Assembly (NCBI GenBank): GCA_013285965.1 | Contig: JABDGQ010000004.1 | Coordinates: 36,392 to 100,391, forward strand | Origin: Chlamydiota bacterium | Lineage (GTDB): Bacteria > Chlamydiota > Chlamydiia > Chlamydiales > Parachlamydiaceae | Reading direction: 5' to 3' | Length of the DNA stretch: 64,000 bases | Part shown: positions 1 through 8,211 of the stretch, piece after piece | How positions within the stretch are numbered: the first letter of the stretch is position 1 | How the letters are laid out: the number at the start of each line of letters is the position of its first letter | The notes under the pieces: generated by a model | The model's input: only the letters and a program-made list of their open reading frames with translations | Told to the model about the DNA's origin: nothing | Databases searched by the model: none | Made by a program: the position numbers and the translations under genes

Positions 1-5
1 ATATT

Positions 6-683
6 ATGCAAGTAACGCTTACAAATACAATGCATTTTGTAGCAGAAAACTTAGCGCCCGCTCTTAGTGCATTAAAGTACAGTTTTTATACAGTCGAATA
101 TAGCGAAGAGTTAGCTGATAATGGTTGGTGCGCCAGTGCTGAAAAATTAGCAGGTGTATGCAAAGCCCCCTTACGCTGGTTAGCATCTGATTGTTTTGAT
201 AGGGTTTATGCGATGAATGATCCATCTATCAAAACTTTATCTAAATTCATTAAATATAACGAGTCGCCTAAGATCTACAAACTTCAACACACCTTTCGCA
301 TTAAACTTGGGGATTTGTTTAATGATGATGGAACATCTACCGGAAAAAAAGGAATTATTGGAGATGTAATTTTTAATGAGGTAGCAGAAAGTAGCCGAAA
401 AACAATGCGTGTAATCGCCGCTTGCTTTGGACTAATTCTTATAACACCGTTCTCTATCCCTTTGATGGCCATCGCATATTTAAATCCAGAAATTCGCCAA
501 AAATATAAATCTTTAGATGCTTTAGATGGTCATAACGATGAAACTAAAAAAAATTGGAAAGAACTAAATATCAAAGTAAAAGATCGTGTCGAAGCTCCTA
601 AAGCTAAGGATTGCGAACCTACTTCATGCTGCTTATCATCGATTTGCAGTTTGTTGTGTTATATAGTTTGCTGTAAAGATTAA
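6..683 (+). CDS. Unrecognised protein with one hydrophobic segment and a Cys-rich tail
   Basis: I do not recognise this 225-residue protein. It has one strong hydrophobic stretch at about residues 136-158, flanked by basic residues, and a C-terminal tail with seven cysteines in the last 23 residues. This suggests a membrane-associated or disulfide/metal-binding protein, but no family motif is visible. The ATG lies 6 bases from the window edge and no stop precedes it in frame, so the true start could be further upstream. A family A inverted-repeat element begins within a few bases of its stop codon and may form its terminator. Confidence 0.6.
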   Translation: MQVTLTNTMHFVAENLAPALSALKYSFYTVEYSEELADNGWCASAEKLAGVCKAPLRWLASDCFDRVYAMNDPSIKTLSKFIKYNESPKIYKLQHTFRIKLGDLFNDDGTSTGKKGIIGDVIFNEVAESSRKTMRVIAACFGLILITPFSIPLMAIAYLNPEIRQKYKSLDALDGHNDETKKNWKELNIKVKDRVEAPKAKDCEPTSCCLSSICSLLCYIVCCKD

Positions 684-686
684 GTC

Positions 687-876
687 AGGCTGCTAAACTT
701 ATTTACTCACCTTACGCATAATTTGAACAAGTGATTTTTAACATAGCCTAGAGCTGGAGACGCATTGCAACAAATAGCCTAAGCTCTTTGCAAAATGCGT
801 CTTCTTTATAGATGGCTGCAGATAGGTACTAAAGGCACTCTTCAAATTATGCCTAAGGTGAGTTATTTAGCAGCCT
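687..876. repeat. Family A inverted-repeat element, full-length copy 1
   Basis: The 22-base ends at 705-726 and 842-863 are inverted copies with one mismatch. An outer pair at 687-697 and 866-876 (AGGCTGCTAAA) is also inverted. The interior holds a second inverted pair around GACGCATTGCA / TGCAAAATGCGTC. No protein is encoded. It starts 4 bases after the preceding stop codon. Similar copies lie at 16619, 38922 and 45128, with a lone end at 20361. The form is that of a MITE-like non-autonomous element or a large terminator hairpin. Confidence 0.85.
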
Positions 877-895
877 CCTTTTAAGAGAGTTTTAT

Positions 896-1552
896 ATGTT
901 ACCTACTACTACATTAGATTGCTTTGATATAGATATGGCACCCAAAACCATCCCTATTAACTACGAGAGTGAAACTTATCAGTTTCCAATTTTCAATGAT
1001 GAGATTTACAATTTGGATCCTGCTAATCTAATTCGCTTTAAATGTAGCGTTTTAGTGGCAATCACACCAGTCGTATCGTTGGCTCGCAGCATCTATTGGC
1101 TGTGCCAAAGTTATTTTTTGTTATTTAGTGAAGCGTATAATTATTTAGATAAGGGTTCATTTACTATTTCAGAGATACAAAACTGTGCCATCGATAGTGC
1201 CCGCGCCATTAAGTATGGTGCCCAAATGAGCTGGTTAGCTTTAAATGGAATTTTTAACCCCTATCAGTATCGTTGTGCATATGGGGAATGCGAAAGAATT
1301 TTGAATCATCAACAGATAGGCAAAAAAAGAGATAAATTTTATTTAGCCATCTGTTTTCAACCCATTGCCCTAGTTAGCGAGCAAGAAAATTTGCGAAATG
1401 CTCGCTTAACTAAGCACGCCAAAATTAATTACAAGTTATCGCATGGTTCGTATTCAGAGCGCATCCAAGCAGTCTTTATCTTTATCATAAAAGCTTCGCA
1501 AAGGGATTATGTTTATGGCGCTTGCTGCCGTTTTTTGTTCCCCACAGTTTGA
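896..1552 (+). CDS. Unrecognised protein, possibly the N-terminal part of a split gene
   Basis: This 218-residue frame matches no family I know. It has a hydrophobic segment at about residues 51-78 and then a soluble, fairly basic region. A purine-rich AAGAGAG lies just upstream of the ATG. Its 3' end overlaps the next reading frame (start 1509) by 44 bases in another frame. The two could be a translationally coupled pair, or one ~500-residue gene interrupted by a frameshift near 1500-1550: a membrane-anchoring N-terminal part and a protease-like C-terminal part. The sequence alone cannot decide. Confidence 0.55.
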   Translation: MLPTTTLDCFDIDMAPKTIPINYESETYQFPIFNDEIYNLDPANLIRFKCSVLVAITPVVSLARSIYWLCQSYFLLFSEAYNYLDKGSFTISEIQNCAIDSARAIKYGAQMSWLALNGIFNPYQYRCAYGECERILNHQQIGKKRDKFYLAICFQPIALVSEQENLRNARLTKHAKINYKLSHGSYSERIQAVFIFIIKASQRDYVYGACCRFLFPTV

Positions 1553-2423
1553 TTTTCAAAGCGCCTACATACAAGTAAACACGCAAACAGTTGCTGCAGC
1601 GCAAGCTATCCAAGCGAAAATAAATTTTATTTTTCTATCAGCGCTAGCTTATATGCAGTATGCCTTTGGAGTAGCTAATATTTTAGCTAACCGTTGCACA
1701 CTGCAATATGCTATGCCCAGAGAATATCTAACAGTGTCTTCTTGGAATATTGTAAATTGGTCTGACCTCCCCTTTTGCGTGCAAACAAACTGTGAATATT
1801 ATGATGAATGCTGCTTTAGCACTAATGTTAATGGTAAAAAAGTGCAAAACGTCGTACCATTAGTCTATCAAACTAGTGTTGGCATATGCATGGGAATGTC
1901 ACTAACTTTTTTAGCAGAATATGAAAGTTTAATCGGCAATCAAACGACACGCTTAAAGGCCGCAGCTAATCGCTTGTGGGCAGGTGGCACATTAACTAGT
2001 GTAAAATTGCATGCTATTTATCATCATTTGATAAATCTCTCAAAAGCAATACTGCATAATAATTCACAAACAGCCTCACAAAAACATCACATCATTGTCA
2101 AAAAGGTGGCCGATTACGTGACATTGCAAGTGCAAGAACCACTTGTTATAGAGGGCAATAGCAATAATCTTACAGCGCAGCTAATGAATATGACTGCTGG
2201 CAATTATTTATTATACTTTCGCAATCACGTGGTAGTCTTCATTAAAAGTAACGATTGGCAAGCTGTTTTTAATCCAAGTGAAGGACTCGCTTTGCTAACA
2301 AATGAAGAGCAGCAACAGATTGCTTGGCGCAACTTATTATTTTTTTACGGCACCTCAGAAAACAATCAGATAGAATTAGTGCCCGTCACTTCCAGCCCTA
2401 ATTATCGCGCTTGCTTGAAATGA
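1509..2423 (+). CDS. Putative papain/YopT-like cysteine protease
   Basis: This 304-residue protein carries the ordered signature of a papain-fold (C58/YopT-like) cysteine protease: GICMGMS with Cys127 as candidate nucleophile, a His at about 240 in FRNHVVVFI, and VFNPSEG with Asn255 where YopT relatives have a DPN-type motif and papain has Asn. A hydrophobic segment at about residues 38-60 precedes the domain. Family members of this type are often secreted effectors that cleave host proteins; that role here is inference. ATG 1515 has better spacing from AAAGGG than ATG 1509. It may be the C-terminal part of the gene beginning at 896. Confidence 0.5.
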   Translation: MFMALAAVFCSPQFDFQSAYIQVNTQTVAAAQAIQAKINFIFLSALAYMQYAFGVANILANRCTLQYAMPREYLTVSSWNIVNWSDLPFCVQTNCEYYDECCFSTNVNGKKVQNVVPLVYQTSVGICMGMSLTFLAEYESLIGNQTTRLKAAANRLWAGGTLTSVKLHAIYHHLINLSKAILHNNSQTASQKHHIIVKKVADYVTLQVQEPLVIEGNSNNLTAQLMNMTAGNYLLYFRNHVVVFIKSNDWQAVFNPSEGLALLTNEEQQQIAWRNLLFFYGTSENNQIELVPVTSSPNYRACLK

Positions 2424-2478
2424 AGCGAATTTATTACACTCATTTTGGCATTTTTTTAATATTAACTTTGGTTTTTAA

Positions 2479-3279
2479 ATGAGCGCAAAAATTTTAGGCA
2501 TTATTCCAGCGCGCTACGCCAGCACACGCTTTCCTGGCAAGCCTCTTGTTCATATTATGGGCAAGACTTTATTACAAAGAACTTATGAAAATGCAACCAA
2601 AGCTAAGGTATTTGATCAAATTATCGTCGCCACTGACGATTATAGAATTATGGAACATACCAAGGCATTTGGGGGGCAAGCTATTTTAACCTCAAGTGAT
2701 TGTTTAACAGGTACCGATCGTATAGCAGAAGTCCTAGAATTACACCCCCATCTTACTGCAGCGCAAATCATTGTCAATATTCAAGGTGATGAGCCATGTG
2801 TTTCCCCCGTAGCCATTCACCAGATGGTTCAGTTGCTTTTAGATGACGCCTCGGCACAAGTAGCTACCGTAGTCACTTATCTAAAAAATGCCATCGATGC
2901 CAGCAACCCAGCGATCGTCAAATGCATCATCGATCGTCATTGCAACGCTATTTATTTTAGCCGCGCTTTGATCCCTAATAACAAAGAGCAAAAATTTGAT
3001 CCATCACAAACATACTATCATCATATCGGCATTTACGCCTATCGACCGGATTTTATACAACTTTATCAAAAATTGGCTCCCACGCCGTTACAATTAGCCG
3101 AAAGTTTAGAGCAGTTAAAAATTTTAGAACACGGTTACCGCATCAAAGTGGCTATTACTGAGCAGCCTTCATTTGGTGTCGATACCCCCGAAGATATTCA
3201 TAAGGTAGAGCAATGGTTATGCAAACAAAATACATTTTTATCACTGGAGGAGTCTGCTCCTCACTTGGCAAAGGGCTAA
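2479..3279 (+). CDS. kdsB: 3-deoxy-manno-octulosonate cytidylyltransferase
   Basis: KdsB joins CTP and KDO to give CMP-KDO, the activated sugar for the lipopolysaccharide core. The N-terminus IIPARYASTRFPGKPL is the nucleotide-binding signature, and IVNIQGDEPCVSP and YYHHIGIYAYR are typical KdsB motifs. Its 266 residues are slightly longer than the usual ~250 because the C-terminal end runs into the following gene. It overlaps pyrG by about 60 bases in a different frame, and ruvX follows pyrG; the same three-gene order is known from Chlamydia. Cytoplasmic; function confident. Confidence 0.95.
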   Translation: MSAKILGIIPARYASTRFPGKPLVHIMGKTLLQRTYENATKAKVFDQIIVATDDYRIMEHTKAFGGQAILTSSDCLTGTDRIAEVLELHPHLTAAQIIVNIQGDEPCVSPVAIHQMVQLLLDDASAQVATVVTYLKNAIDASNPAIVKCIIDRHCNAIYFSRALIPNNKEQKFDPSQTYYHHIGIYAYRPDFIQLYQKLAPTPLQLAESLEQLKILEHGYRIKVAITEQPSFGVDTPEDIHKVEQWLCKQNTFLSLEESAPHLAKG

Positions 3280-4844
3280 CATCAGCGGCCATTGGCTTAC
3301 TTTTGGAAAAAAAAGGGCTCAAAATTGCCATGTTAAAATTTGATCCATACTTAAATGTGGATGCTGGCACGATGAGCCCTTTTCAACATGGTGAAGTATA
3401 CGTTACCGATGATGGTGGCGAGACAGACTTAGACTTAGGGCATTATTATCGCTATACAAACTCGGTATTATCGCAAGCCTCCAATGTTACTTCTGGGCAA
3501 ATATACAACACTGTCATCAGGCGGGAGCGCCGGGGTGAATATTTAGGCAACACCGTCCAAGTGGTACCTCATATCACCGATGAAATTAAAGTGCGCTTAC
3601 ATCAGTGTGCTAAACAACAAGAAGGGATTGATGTCGTATTGGTAGAGGTAGGCGGTACCGTTGGTGATATAGAATCACTCCCTTTTATGGAAGCCATCCG
3701 TCAGTTTACATATGAATATCGAGCCAATTGCATCAACATTCATTTAACTTACGTTCCTTATTTGCGCGCAGCTGGCGAGGTCAAAACTAAGCCATCGCAA
3801 CATTCAGTACAAATTTTACGCGAAATTGGTATTTTTCCTGATATCATTGTGTGCCGTTGCGAACTTAGTTTACCTGAAGAGGTCAAAAACAAAATTAGTC
3901 TTTTTTGCAATGTACCACGCAAAGGGGTGATTGAAGAAGTAGACGTTAGCCATAGTATTTATGAAGTTCCATTAAAGTTGCATGCCGAGGGAATCGATGC
4001 CCGCATTTGTGAACTTTTAGGTTTGTCTAGCCCACCCATCGATTTAAGTGATTGGGAAGCAATTGTAGAAACCGTAAAGCAACCACGTGGAAAAGTCACA
4101 GTAGGTATTGTAGGCAAATATGTGCAACATCAAGACGCTTATAAATCTGTGGTAGAAGCATTAGTGCATGGTGCCTTGGCTGCTGGCTATAAATTACAAA
4201 TTAAATATTTTGAAGCTGACAAACTACCCTCTGATTTTAACCAATTAGCTAATGTCTTAGATGGCTGCGATGGTTATTTAATACCAGGTGGTTTTGGAGA
4301 ACGGGGGTGGGAGGGAAAAGTACAGACAGCCCGTTATTGCCGTGAAAATAAAATACCTTATTTTGGTATTTGTTTGGGTATGCAAGTGATGGTAGTGGAA
4401 TTTGCCCGCCATGTGGTTGGACTAAAAGAAGCCAATTCCACTGAGATGAATCCTGATAGCATCGATCCGGTTATCGCGCTTTTGAGTGAACAACATGGGG
4501 TACAAGATTTAGGTGGCACTATGCGCCTTGGAGCATACAGCTGCAATCTGTTGAAAGATTCAGTAGCCGCACGTGCCTATCAAACATTGCAAATCAATGA
4601 ACGCCATCGCCATCGTTATGAATTCAACAATCATTACCAAGAGATCATACAGGCCAATGGTTTAACTATTTCTGGAAAACTTAAAAATAGTAATTTGTGT
4701 GAAATTGTTGAAATAAACGATCATCCTTGGATGCTAGGTGTCCAATTTCATCCAGAATTTAAATCCAAACCAACACAAGCACATCCTTTATTTCGCGATT
4801 TTGTACAAGCCATGATCACATATAGAGCAGCACAATGCTCATAG
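3219..4844 (+). CDS. pyrG: CTP synthase
   Basis: PyrG makes CTP from UTP, ATP and glutamine. The synthetase domain begins YIFITGGVCSSLGKGL and contains DPYLNVDAGTMSPFQHGEVYV. The C-terminal glutamine amidotransferase domain shows FGICLGMQ with the catalytic Cys and a late QFHPEF with the His/Glu pair. The length of about 541 residues fits the family. I prefer ATG 3219 (MQTKYIF) to ATG 3213, because homologues begin close to the TKYIF motif. Either start lies inside kdsB, so translation is probably coupled. The product supplies the CTP used by KdsB. Confidence 0.95.
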   Translation: MQTKYIFITGGVCSSLGKGLTSAAIGLLLEKKGLKIAMLKFDPYLNVDAGTMSPFQHGEVYVTDDGGETDLDLGHYYRYTNSVLSQASNVTSGQIYNTVIRRERRGEYLGNTVQVVPHITDEIKVRLHQCAKQQEGIDVVLVEVGGTVGDIESLPFMEAIRQFTYEYRANCINIHLTYVPYLRAAGEVKTKPSQHSVQILREIGIFPDIIVCRCELSLPEEVKNKISLFCNVPRKGVIEEVDVSHSIYEVPLKLHAEGIDARICELLGLSSPPIDLSDWEAIVETVKQPRGKVTVGIVGKYVQHQDAYKSVVEALVHGALAAGYKLQIKYFEADKLPSDFNQLANVLDGCDGYLIPGGFGERGWEGKVQTARYCRENKIPYFGICLGMQVMVVEFARHVVGLKEANSTEMNPDSIDPVIALLSEQHGVQDLGGTMRLGAYSCNLLKDSVAARAYQTLQINERHRHRYEFNNHYQEIIQANGLTISGKLKNSNLCEIVEINDHPWMLGVQFHPEFKSKPTQAHPLFRDFVQAMITYRAAQCS

Positions 4845-5299
4845 CCAAACGTCTCTTGGGGATCGACTATGGGATGCGTCGTTTAGGGTTAGCATTATCA
4901 GATGCTAACCAACTAATCGCCTCTGCCCTTCCATTATTGCAAGCAGAAGCCAAAATGGAACAAACCTGTGTCAAATTGTTATTACTAGTGACCGAACTTG
5001 AAAAACAATACCAATGTGTCATAGAAGGGATTATCATCGGCATGCCTTTGATGATGAATGGTCGCAAAGGTGTCATAGCAGATGAAGTCAATGCTTTTGT
5101 ACAGCAATTATCGCAAAAAACCACCATCAAAATTTTAACCTGGGATGAACGGTTGACTACCGTGCAAGCTGAACGCTCTTTGCGCGAGGGTCATATGAGT
5201 CGTAAAAAAAGGTCAAAAGTAGTCGATGGTGTCAGCGCCGTACTAATATTGCAAAATTATTTAGATTTTCTCTATCTACAAAAAATAAACGATTTATAA
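4835..5299 (+). CDS. ruvX: YqgF/RuvX family pre-16S rRNA nuclease
   Basis: The protein has 154 residues, normal for this RNase H-fold family, which matures the 5' end of 16S rRNA (also described as a Holliday-junction resolvase homologue). The N-terminal GIDYGMRRLGLALSD holds the first catalytic Asp, IEGIIIGMPLMMNG the second conserved segment, and WDERLTT the third. It overlaps the end of pyrG by 10 bases, which points to translational coupling in a kdsB-pyrG-ruvX operon. Its last bases overlap those of the convergent kinase gene by 6 bases. Confidence 0.9.
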   Translation: MLIAKRLLGIDYGMRRLGLALSDANQLIASALPLLQAEAKMEQTCVKLLLLVTELEKQYQCVIEGIIIGMPLMMNGRKGVIADEVNAFVQQLSQKTTIKILTWDERLTTVQAERSLREGHMSRKKRSKVVDGVSAVLILQNYLDFLYLQKINDL

Positions 5300-6808
5300 A
5301 AACAAGAGGTAATTGGGTATTCTTTGATGTCGCCTTGTTATTTGCCTCTCTAGAAGGGAGAGTGCTTGTTCTGCTGATGGCCTCTGCATAGAATCTCTAC
5401 TTAGCATTTGCTTAATTAAATCTTTTATCTCTTGTGGTACCGTCTCATTACTCATTTCTAGAAAAGTATCAAAATTCGGGTAGTTAGCTTCTTGACCTGT
5501 TACCGGACTTACTTGCCTACTATTTTCGTAGGGATCGCATCGTTCTTCTAAGGCCTCGTATAGAAGCATACCAATAGCAAAGATGTCTCGTTTCTTCTCT
5601 AATGCTAGTAATTGTTCATTTAATATATCCTCATCCTCCTTTGTGGCACATTTCGTCTTAACTAAATGCTGATACTTTTCAATGTCAGGAATCGGCGTAC
5701 ATTCGGTAGTAAGTCTTTTAGGGGTGATAGACGAACCATTTTTAACATCGCGGGCCCCGCCTAAATCACAAATATGGACAAGACGACCTTGCGGAACACT
5801 CTTTATAAAAACATTCTCCGCTTTAATATCGCCGTGCAAAATGTTTTCACTATGCAAATAAGCTAGGCCCGCCAGCAATTGGATAAAATCAGGCAATAGG
5901 ATAAAAAAATTAATATCGGCGACTGCATTTTTTGCAAGGTAAGTGAAATAATCCTCATCATATTTAGTACCCAGATAGGCGTGATGTGCAAAGCCTTGCG
6001 GATCTTTGATTTCTATCAACTTATAAGGGGCAAATTGAATACCCATCACCGGTCCATTGATATGAATGCGATGCAAAATATTATACTCATTGATGAGATC
6101 CTCTTTTGCCTTATTTGCTTTTTTTAGCGCCAGCTTAATGGCTAAATCTTGATTAGAGTGTGCTCTAGCAGTATCTAAATTTAAAAGTTGATAAACCTCA
6201 CTAACCGACCCTTTACCCAATAATTTATCAATCAAAAACAAATCTTGTGCACTAGGTGTCAAAAGATAATAACGTCCTTTGAAATTTAAGGTCTGTCCAA
6301 ATGTTGCTTCTTGCTGTATTGTTTGTACCTCCGATATCAGATCTGCATGAGTATTACTATTTTCAAACGCTATATTCTCAAGCTCTCCCCGTTCTAATTT
6401 AGGATGACTCTCTATTGATTGAATCTGAATATTGCAAACAATTGAAATAGTTTTGGCTCGCTCCATTAATTTTTGTAGAAAATTTTCATCAGAAGCCATA
6501 GCTTTAACTTCTTTCACACTCAAATGCAATCGTGTCGTAACACTAACTATATTAATGTACAACCTAGTTTCACTATCTCTTTCAATAAGGCGAGCACTAA
6601 ACTCATTCATTAAAATACCGCGCTGGGATAATGAACAAGAATCAATATTATTTTTACTTTTTTTTACTTTTTTAATTGCGATTGCAAAACGAGAGTCATC
6701 ATCGATCAAACTAAGGCGTGTGGTCATTTTGCCAGCCTTAATGATATTTAGATTCTGGCTAAGTGAAGCCCCAGCGATTGACTTTACAATATTTGGCACA
6801 ACAAACAT
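5294..6808 (-). CDS. Eukaryote-like Ser/Thr protein kinase-type protein
   Basis: About 504 residues. The C-terminal two thirds is a protein-kinase domain: glycine loop LGKGSVSEVY, Lys in LAIKLAL, a Glu in NEYNIL, catalytic loop HGDIKAEN (Arg of HRD replaced by Gly) and DLGG in place of DFG. The first ~180 residues match nothing I know. HGD/DLGG variants occur in bacterial effector kinases, so it may be secreted into the host, but no signal is visible. ATG 6808 is preferred over ATG 6820 because GAGGTGG lies directly before it. The gene converges on ruvX. Confidence 0.8.
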   Translation of the reverse strand: MFVVPNIVKSIAGASLSQNLNIIKAGKMTTRLSLIDDDSRFAIAIKKVKKSKNNIDSCSLSQRGILMNEFSARLIERDSETRLYINIVSVTTRLHLSVKEVKAMASDENFLQKLMERAKTISIVCNIQIQSIESHPKLERGELENIAFENSNTHADLISEVQTIQQEATFGQTLNFKGRYYLLTPSAQDLFLIDKLLGKGSVSEVYQLLNLDTARAHSNQDLAIKLALKKANKAKEDLINEYNILHRIHINGPVMGIQFAPYKLIEIKDPQGFAHHAYLGTKYDEDYFTYLAKNAVADINFFILLPDFIQLLAGLAYLHSENILHGDIKAENVFIKSVPQGRLVHICDLGGARDVKNGSSITPKRLTTECTPIPDIEKYQHLVKTKCATKEDEDILNEQLLALEKKRDIFAIGMLLYEALEERCDPYENSRQVSPVTGQEANYPNFDTFLEMSNETVPQEIKDLIKQMLSRDSMQRPSAEQALSLLERQITRRHQRIPNYLLFL

Positions 6809-7196
6809 GATCCACCTCATAAAAATAAATTATATATGCTGTGGTGTGAAAAAGTAGTTGGATTTTTCTTTGAATTTAAAAAATAAAAAATTTAAGCCAG
6901 CTCTAAGATCTGAACTTTGAGATTCATTTCACTTGAAATGCAAGCTACCACATAAACGGAAGCTAACACAACAATCTTTTTTATAAAATAAAAAAGTCTT
7001 GAAATAGAACTTAAAACTTTTTTAATCGTTCACATCATTTATTTTCCGCTCCTCAACAAATCTATTTCAGATTGTTGCTTTCTTTTTGGAAAAAAATGTT
7101 CTTATTCTCTATACTGTATAAAGCATCTCTTTATAGCGATTTTTTGTCGATTTATAGAGAGTTATTTTTAAATTAAATAGTAAGGAGAAGGCGCAT
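6809..7196. other. AT-rich divergent intergenic region before the str operon
   Basis: This stretch separates the leftward kinase gene from rpsL. It is AT-rich with many A and T runs and no convincing reading frame. It should hold promoters for both sides; the best rightward one is listed separately at 7086-7115. No structured RNA was recognised. Confidence 0.6.
7086..7115 (+). promoter_or_regulatory. Candidate sigma-66 promoter of the str operon
   Basis: TTGGAA (7086-7091) and TATACT (7110-7115) are separated by 18 bases and would give a transcript leader of about 75 bases before rpsL. The match to the housekeeping consensus is reasonable in an AT-rich background where chance matches are common. 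Confidence 0.4.
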
Positions 7197-7571
7197 ATGC
7201 CGACAATTCAACAGCTCGTTCGCCAACCTCGCGTTCCCAAAAAGCGACGTAGCAAATCACCTGCCCTCAAACAATGTCCGCAACGCCGTGGTGTTTGTTT
7301 GCAAGTAAAAACAAAAACTCCAAAAAAACCAAACTCAGCTTTGCGTAAAGTAGCTTGGGTTCGTTTATCAACTGGACAAGAGGTTATTGCTTATATCGGT
7401 GGTGAAGGACATAATTTACAAGAACACAGCATTGTGCTTGTTAGGGGTGGTCGTGTTAAAGATTTACCAGGCGTTCGTTATCATATTGTACGTGGTACAT
7501 TAGACTGTGCGGCTGTAAAAGATCGCAAACAAGGAAGATCAAAGTATGGAGCCAAAAGGCCCAAAAAGTAA
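7197..7571 (+). CDS. rpsL: 30S ribosomal protein S12
   Basis: The 124-residue sequence is S12 along its full length, with the conserved [11 protein letters not shown] loop and [13 protein letters not shown] near the decoding centre. Both lysines known from streptomycin-resistance work (in TPKK and RVKD) are the common sensitive residues. AAGGAG lies 8 bases before the ATG. It opens the operon rpsL-rpsG-fusA-rpsJ; as in Chlamydia, tuf is not part of this operon. The 155-base gap to rpsG contains no gene. Confidence 0.98.
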   Translation: MPTIQQLVRQPRVPKKRRSKSPALKQCPQRRGVCLQVKTKTPKKPNSALRKVAWVRLSTGQEVIAYIGGEGHNLQEHSIVLVRGGRVKDLPGVRYHIVRGTLDCAAVKDRKQGRSKYGAKRPKK

Positions 7572-7726
7572 CGCTAGAATATTTTTATGATAAATATTCT
7601 GGTTCGCGGTTAGCATTTTAATTTAAAGTGTCAATCGCGCACAGGTCTTAGGAGTTTTCCAAAAGCCAGGTGAATCGTTAAGATCTTCACTACAAATTAG
7701 ATTTAATTACTCAGATTGAGGAAGTC

Positions 7727-8200
7727 ATGTCAAGAAGACACAGTGCAGAAAAGCGAATGATTGAGCCCGATCCTCTATATGGAAGCGTGGTATTAGCCAA
7801 ATTTATTAATAAAGTAATGGAAAAAGGAAAAAAATCGATAGCACGCAGAATTGTTTATAATGCTATCGAAAAATTTTGTAAAAAAGCAAAGTTAGAGAAT
7901 CATCTGGAAGCTTTTGAGCAAGCGCTTGAAAATGCAAAACCAGCCTTAGAAGTAAAATCACGGCGTATTGGTGGTGCAACTTATCAAGTGCCTATCGAAA
8001 TTCCTGCCAATCGAAGAACTTCAATGGCTATGCGTTGGATTATCGCTCACTCACGCGGCAAAGCGGGTCGTTCTATGGAAGAGGCATTAGCTACCGAATT
8101 AAACGATTGTTTCAATAATCAAGGTACGACCATAAAGAAAAAAGATGATACTCACCGTATGGCAGAAGCCAATAAAGCTTATGCTCACTACAAGTGGTAA
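7727..8200 (+). CDS. rpsG: 30S ribosomal protein S7
   Basis: S7 binds the 3' major domain of 16S rRNA and starts assembly of the small-subunit head. The 157 residues include the family motif DPLYGSVVLAKFINKVMEKGKK and the basic YQVPIEIPANRR segment. The start is preceded by TGAGGAAGTC, a fair ribosome binding site. It lies 11 bases before fusA in the same operon. Length and sequence are ordinary. Confidence 0.98.
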   Translation: MSRRHSAEKRMIEPDPLYGSVVLAKFINKVMEKGKKSIARRIVYNAIEKFCKKAKLENHLEAFEQALENAKPALEVKSRRIGGATYQVPIEIPANRRTSMAMRWIIAHSRGKAGRSMEEALATELNDCFNNQGTTIKKKDDTHRMAEANKAYAHYKW

Positions 8201-8211
8201 GGAGGCGTTAG

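Noticed and set aside
6432-6857. 141-codon rightward frame opposite the kinase gene
   Set aside because: It is antisense to the N-terminal part of the kinase gene; composition and start give no support.
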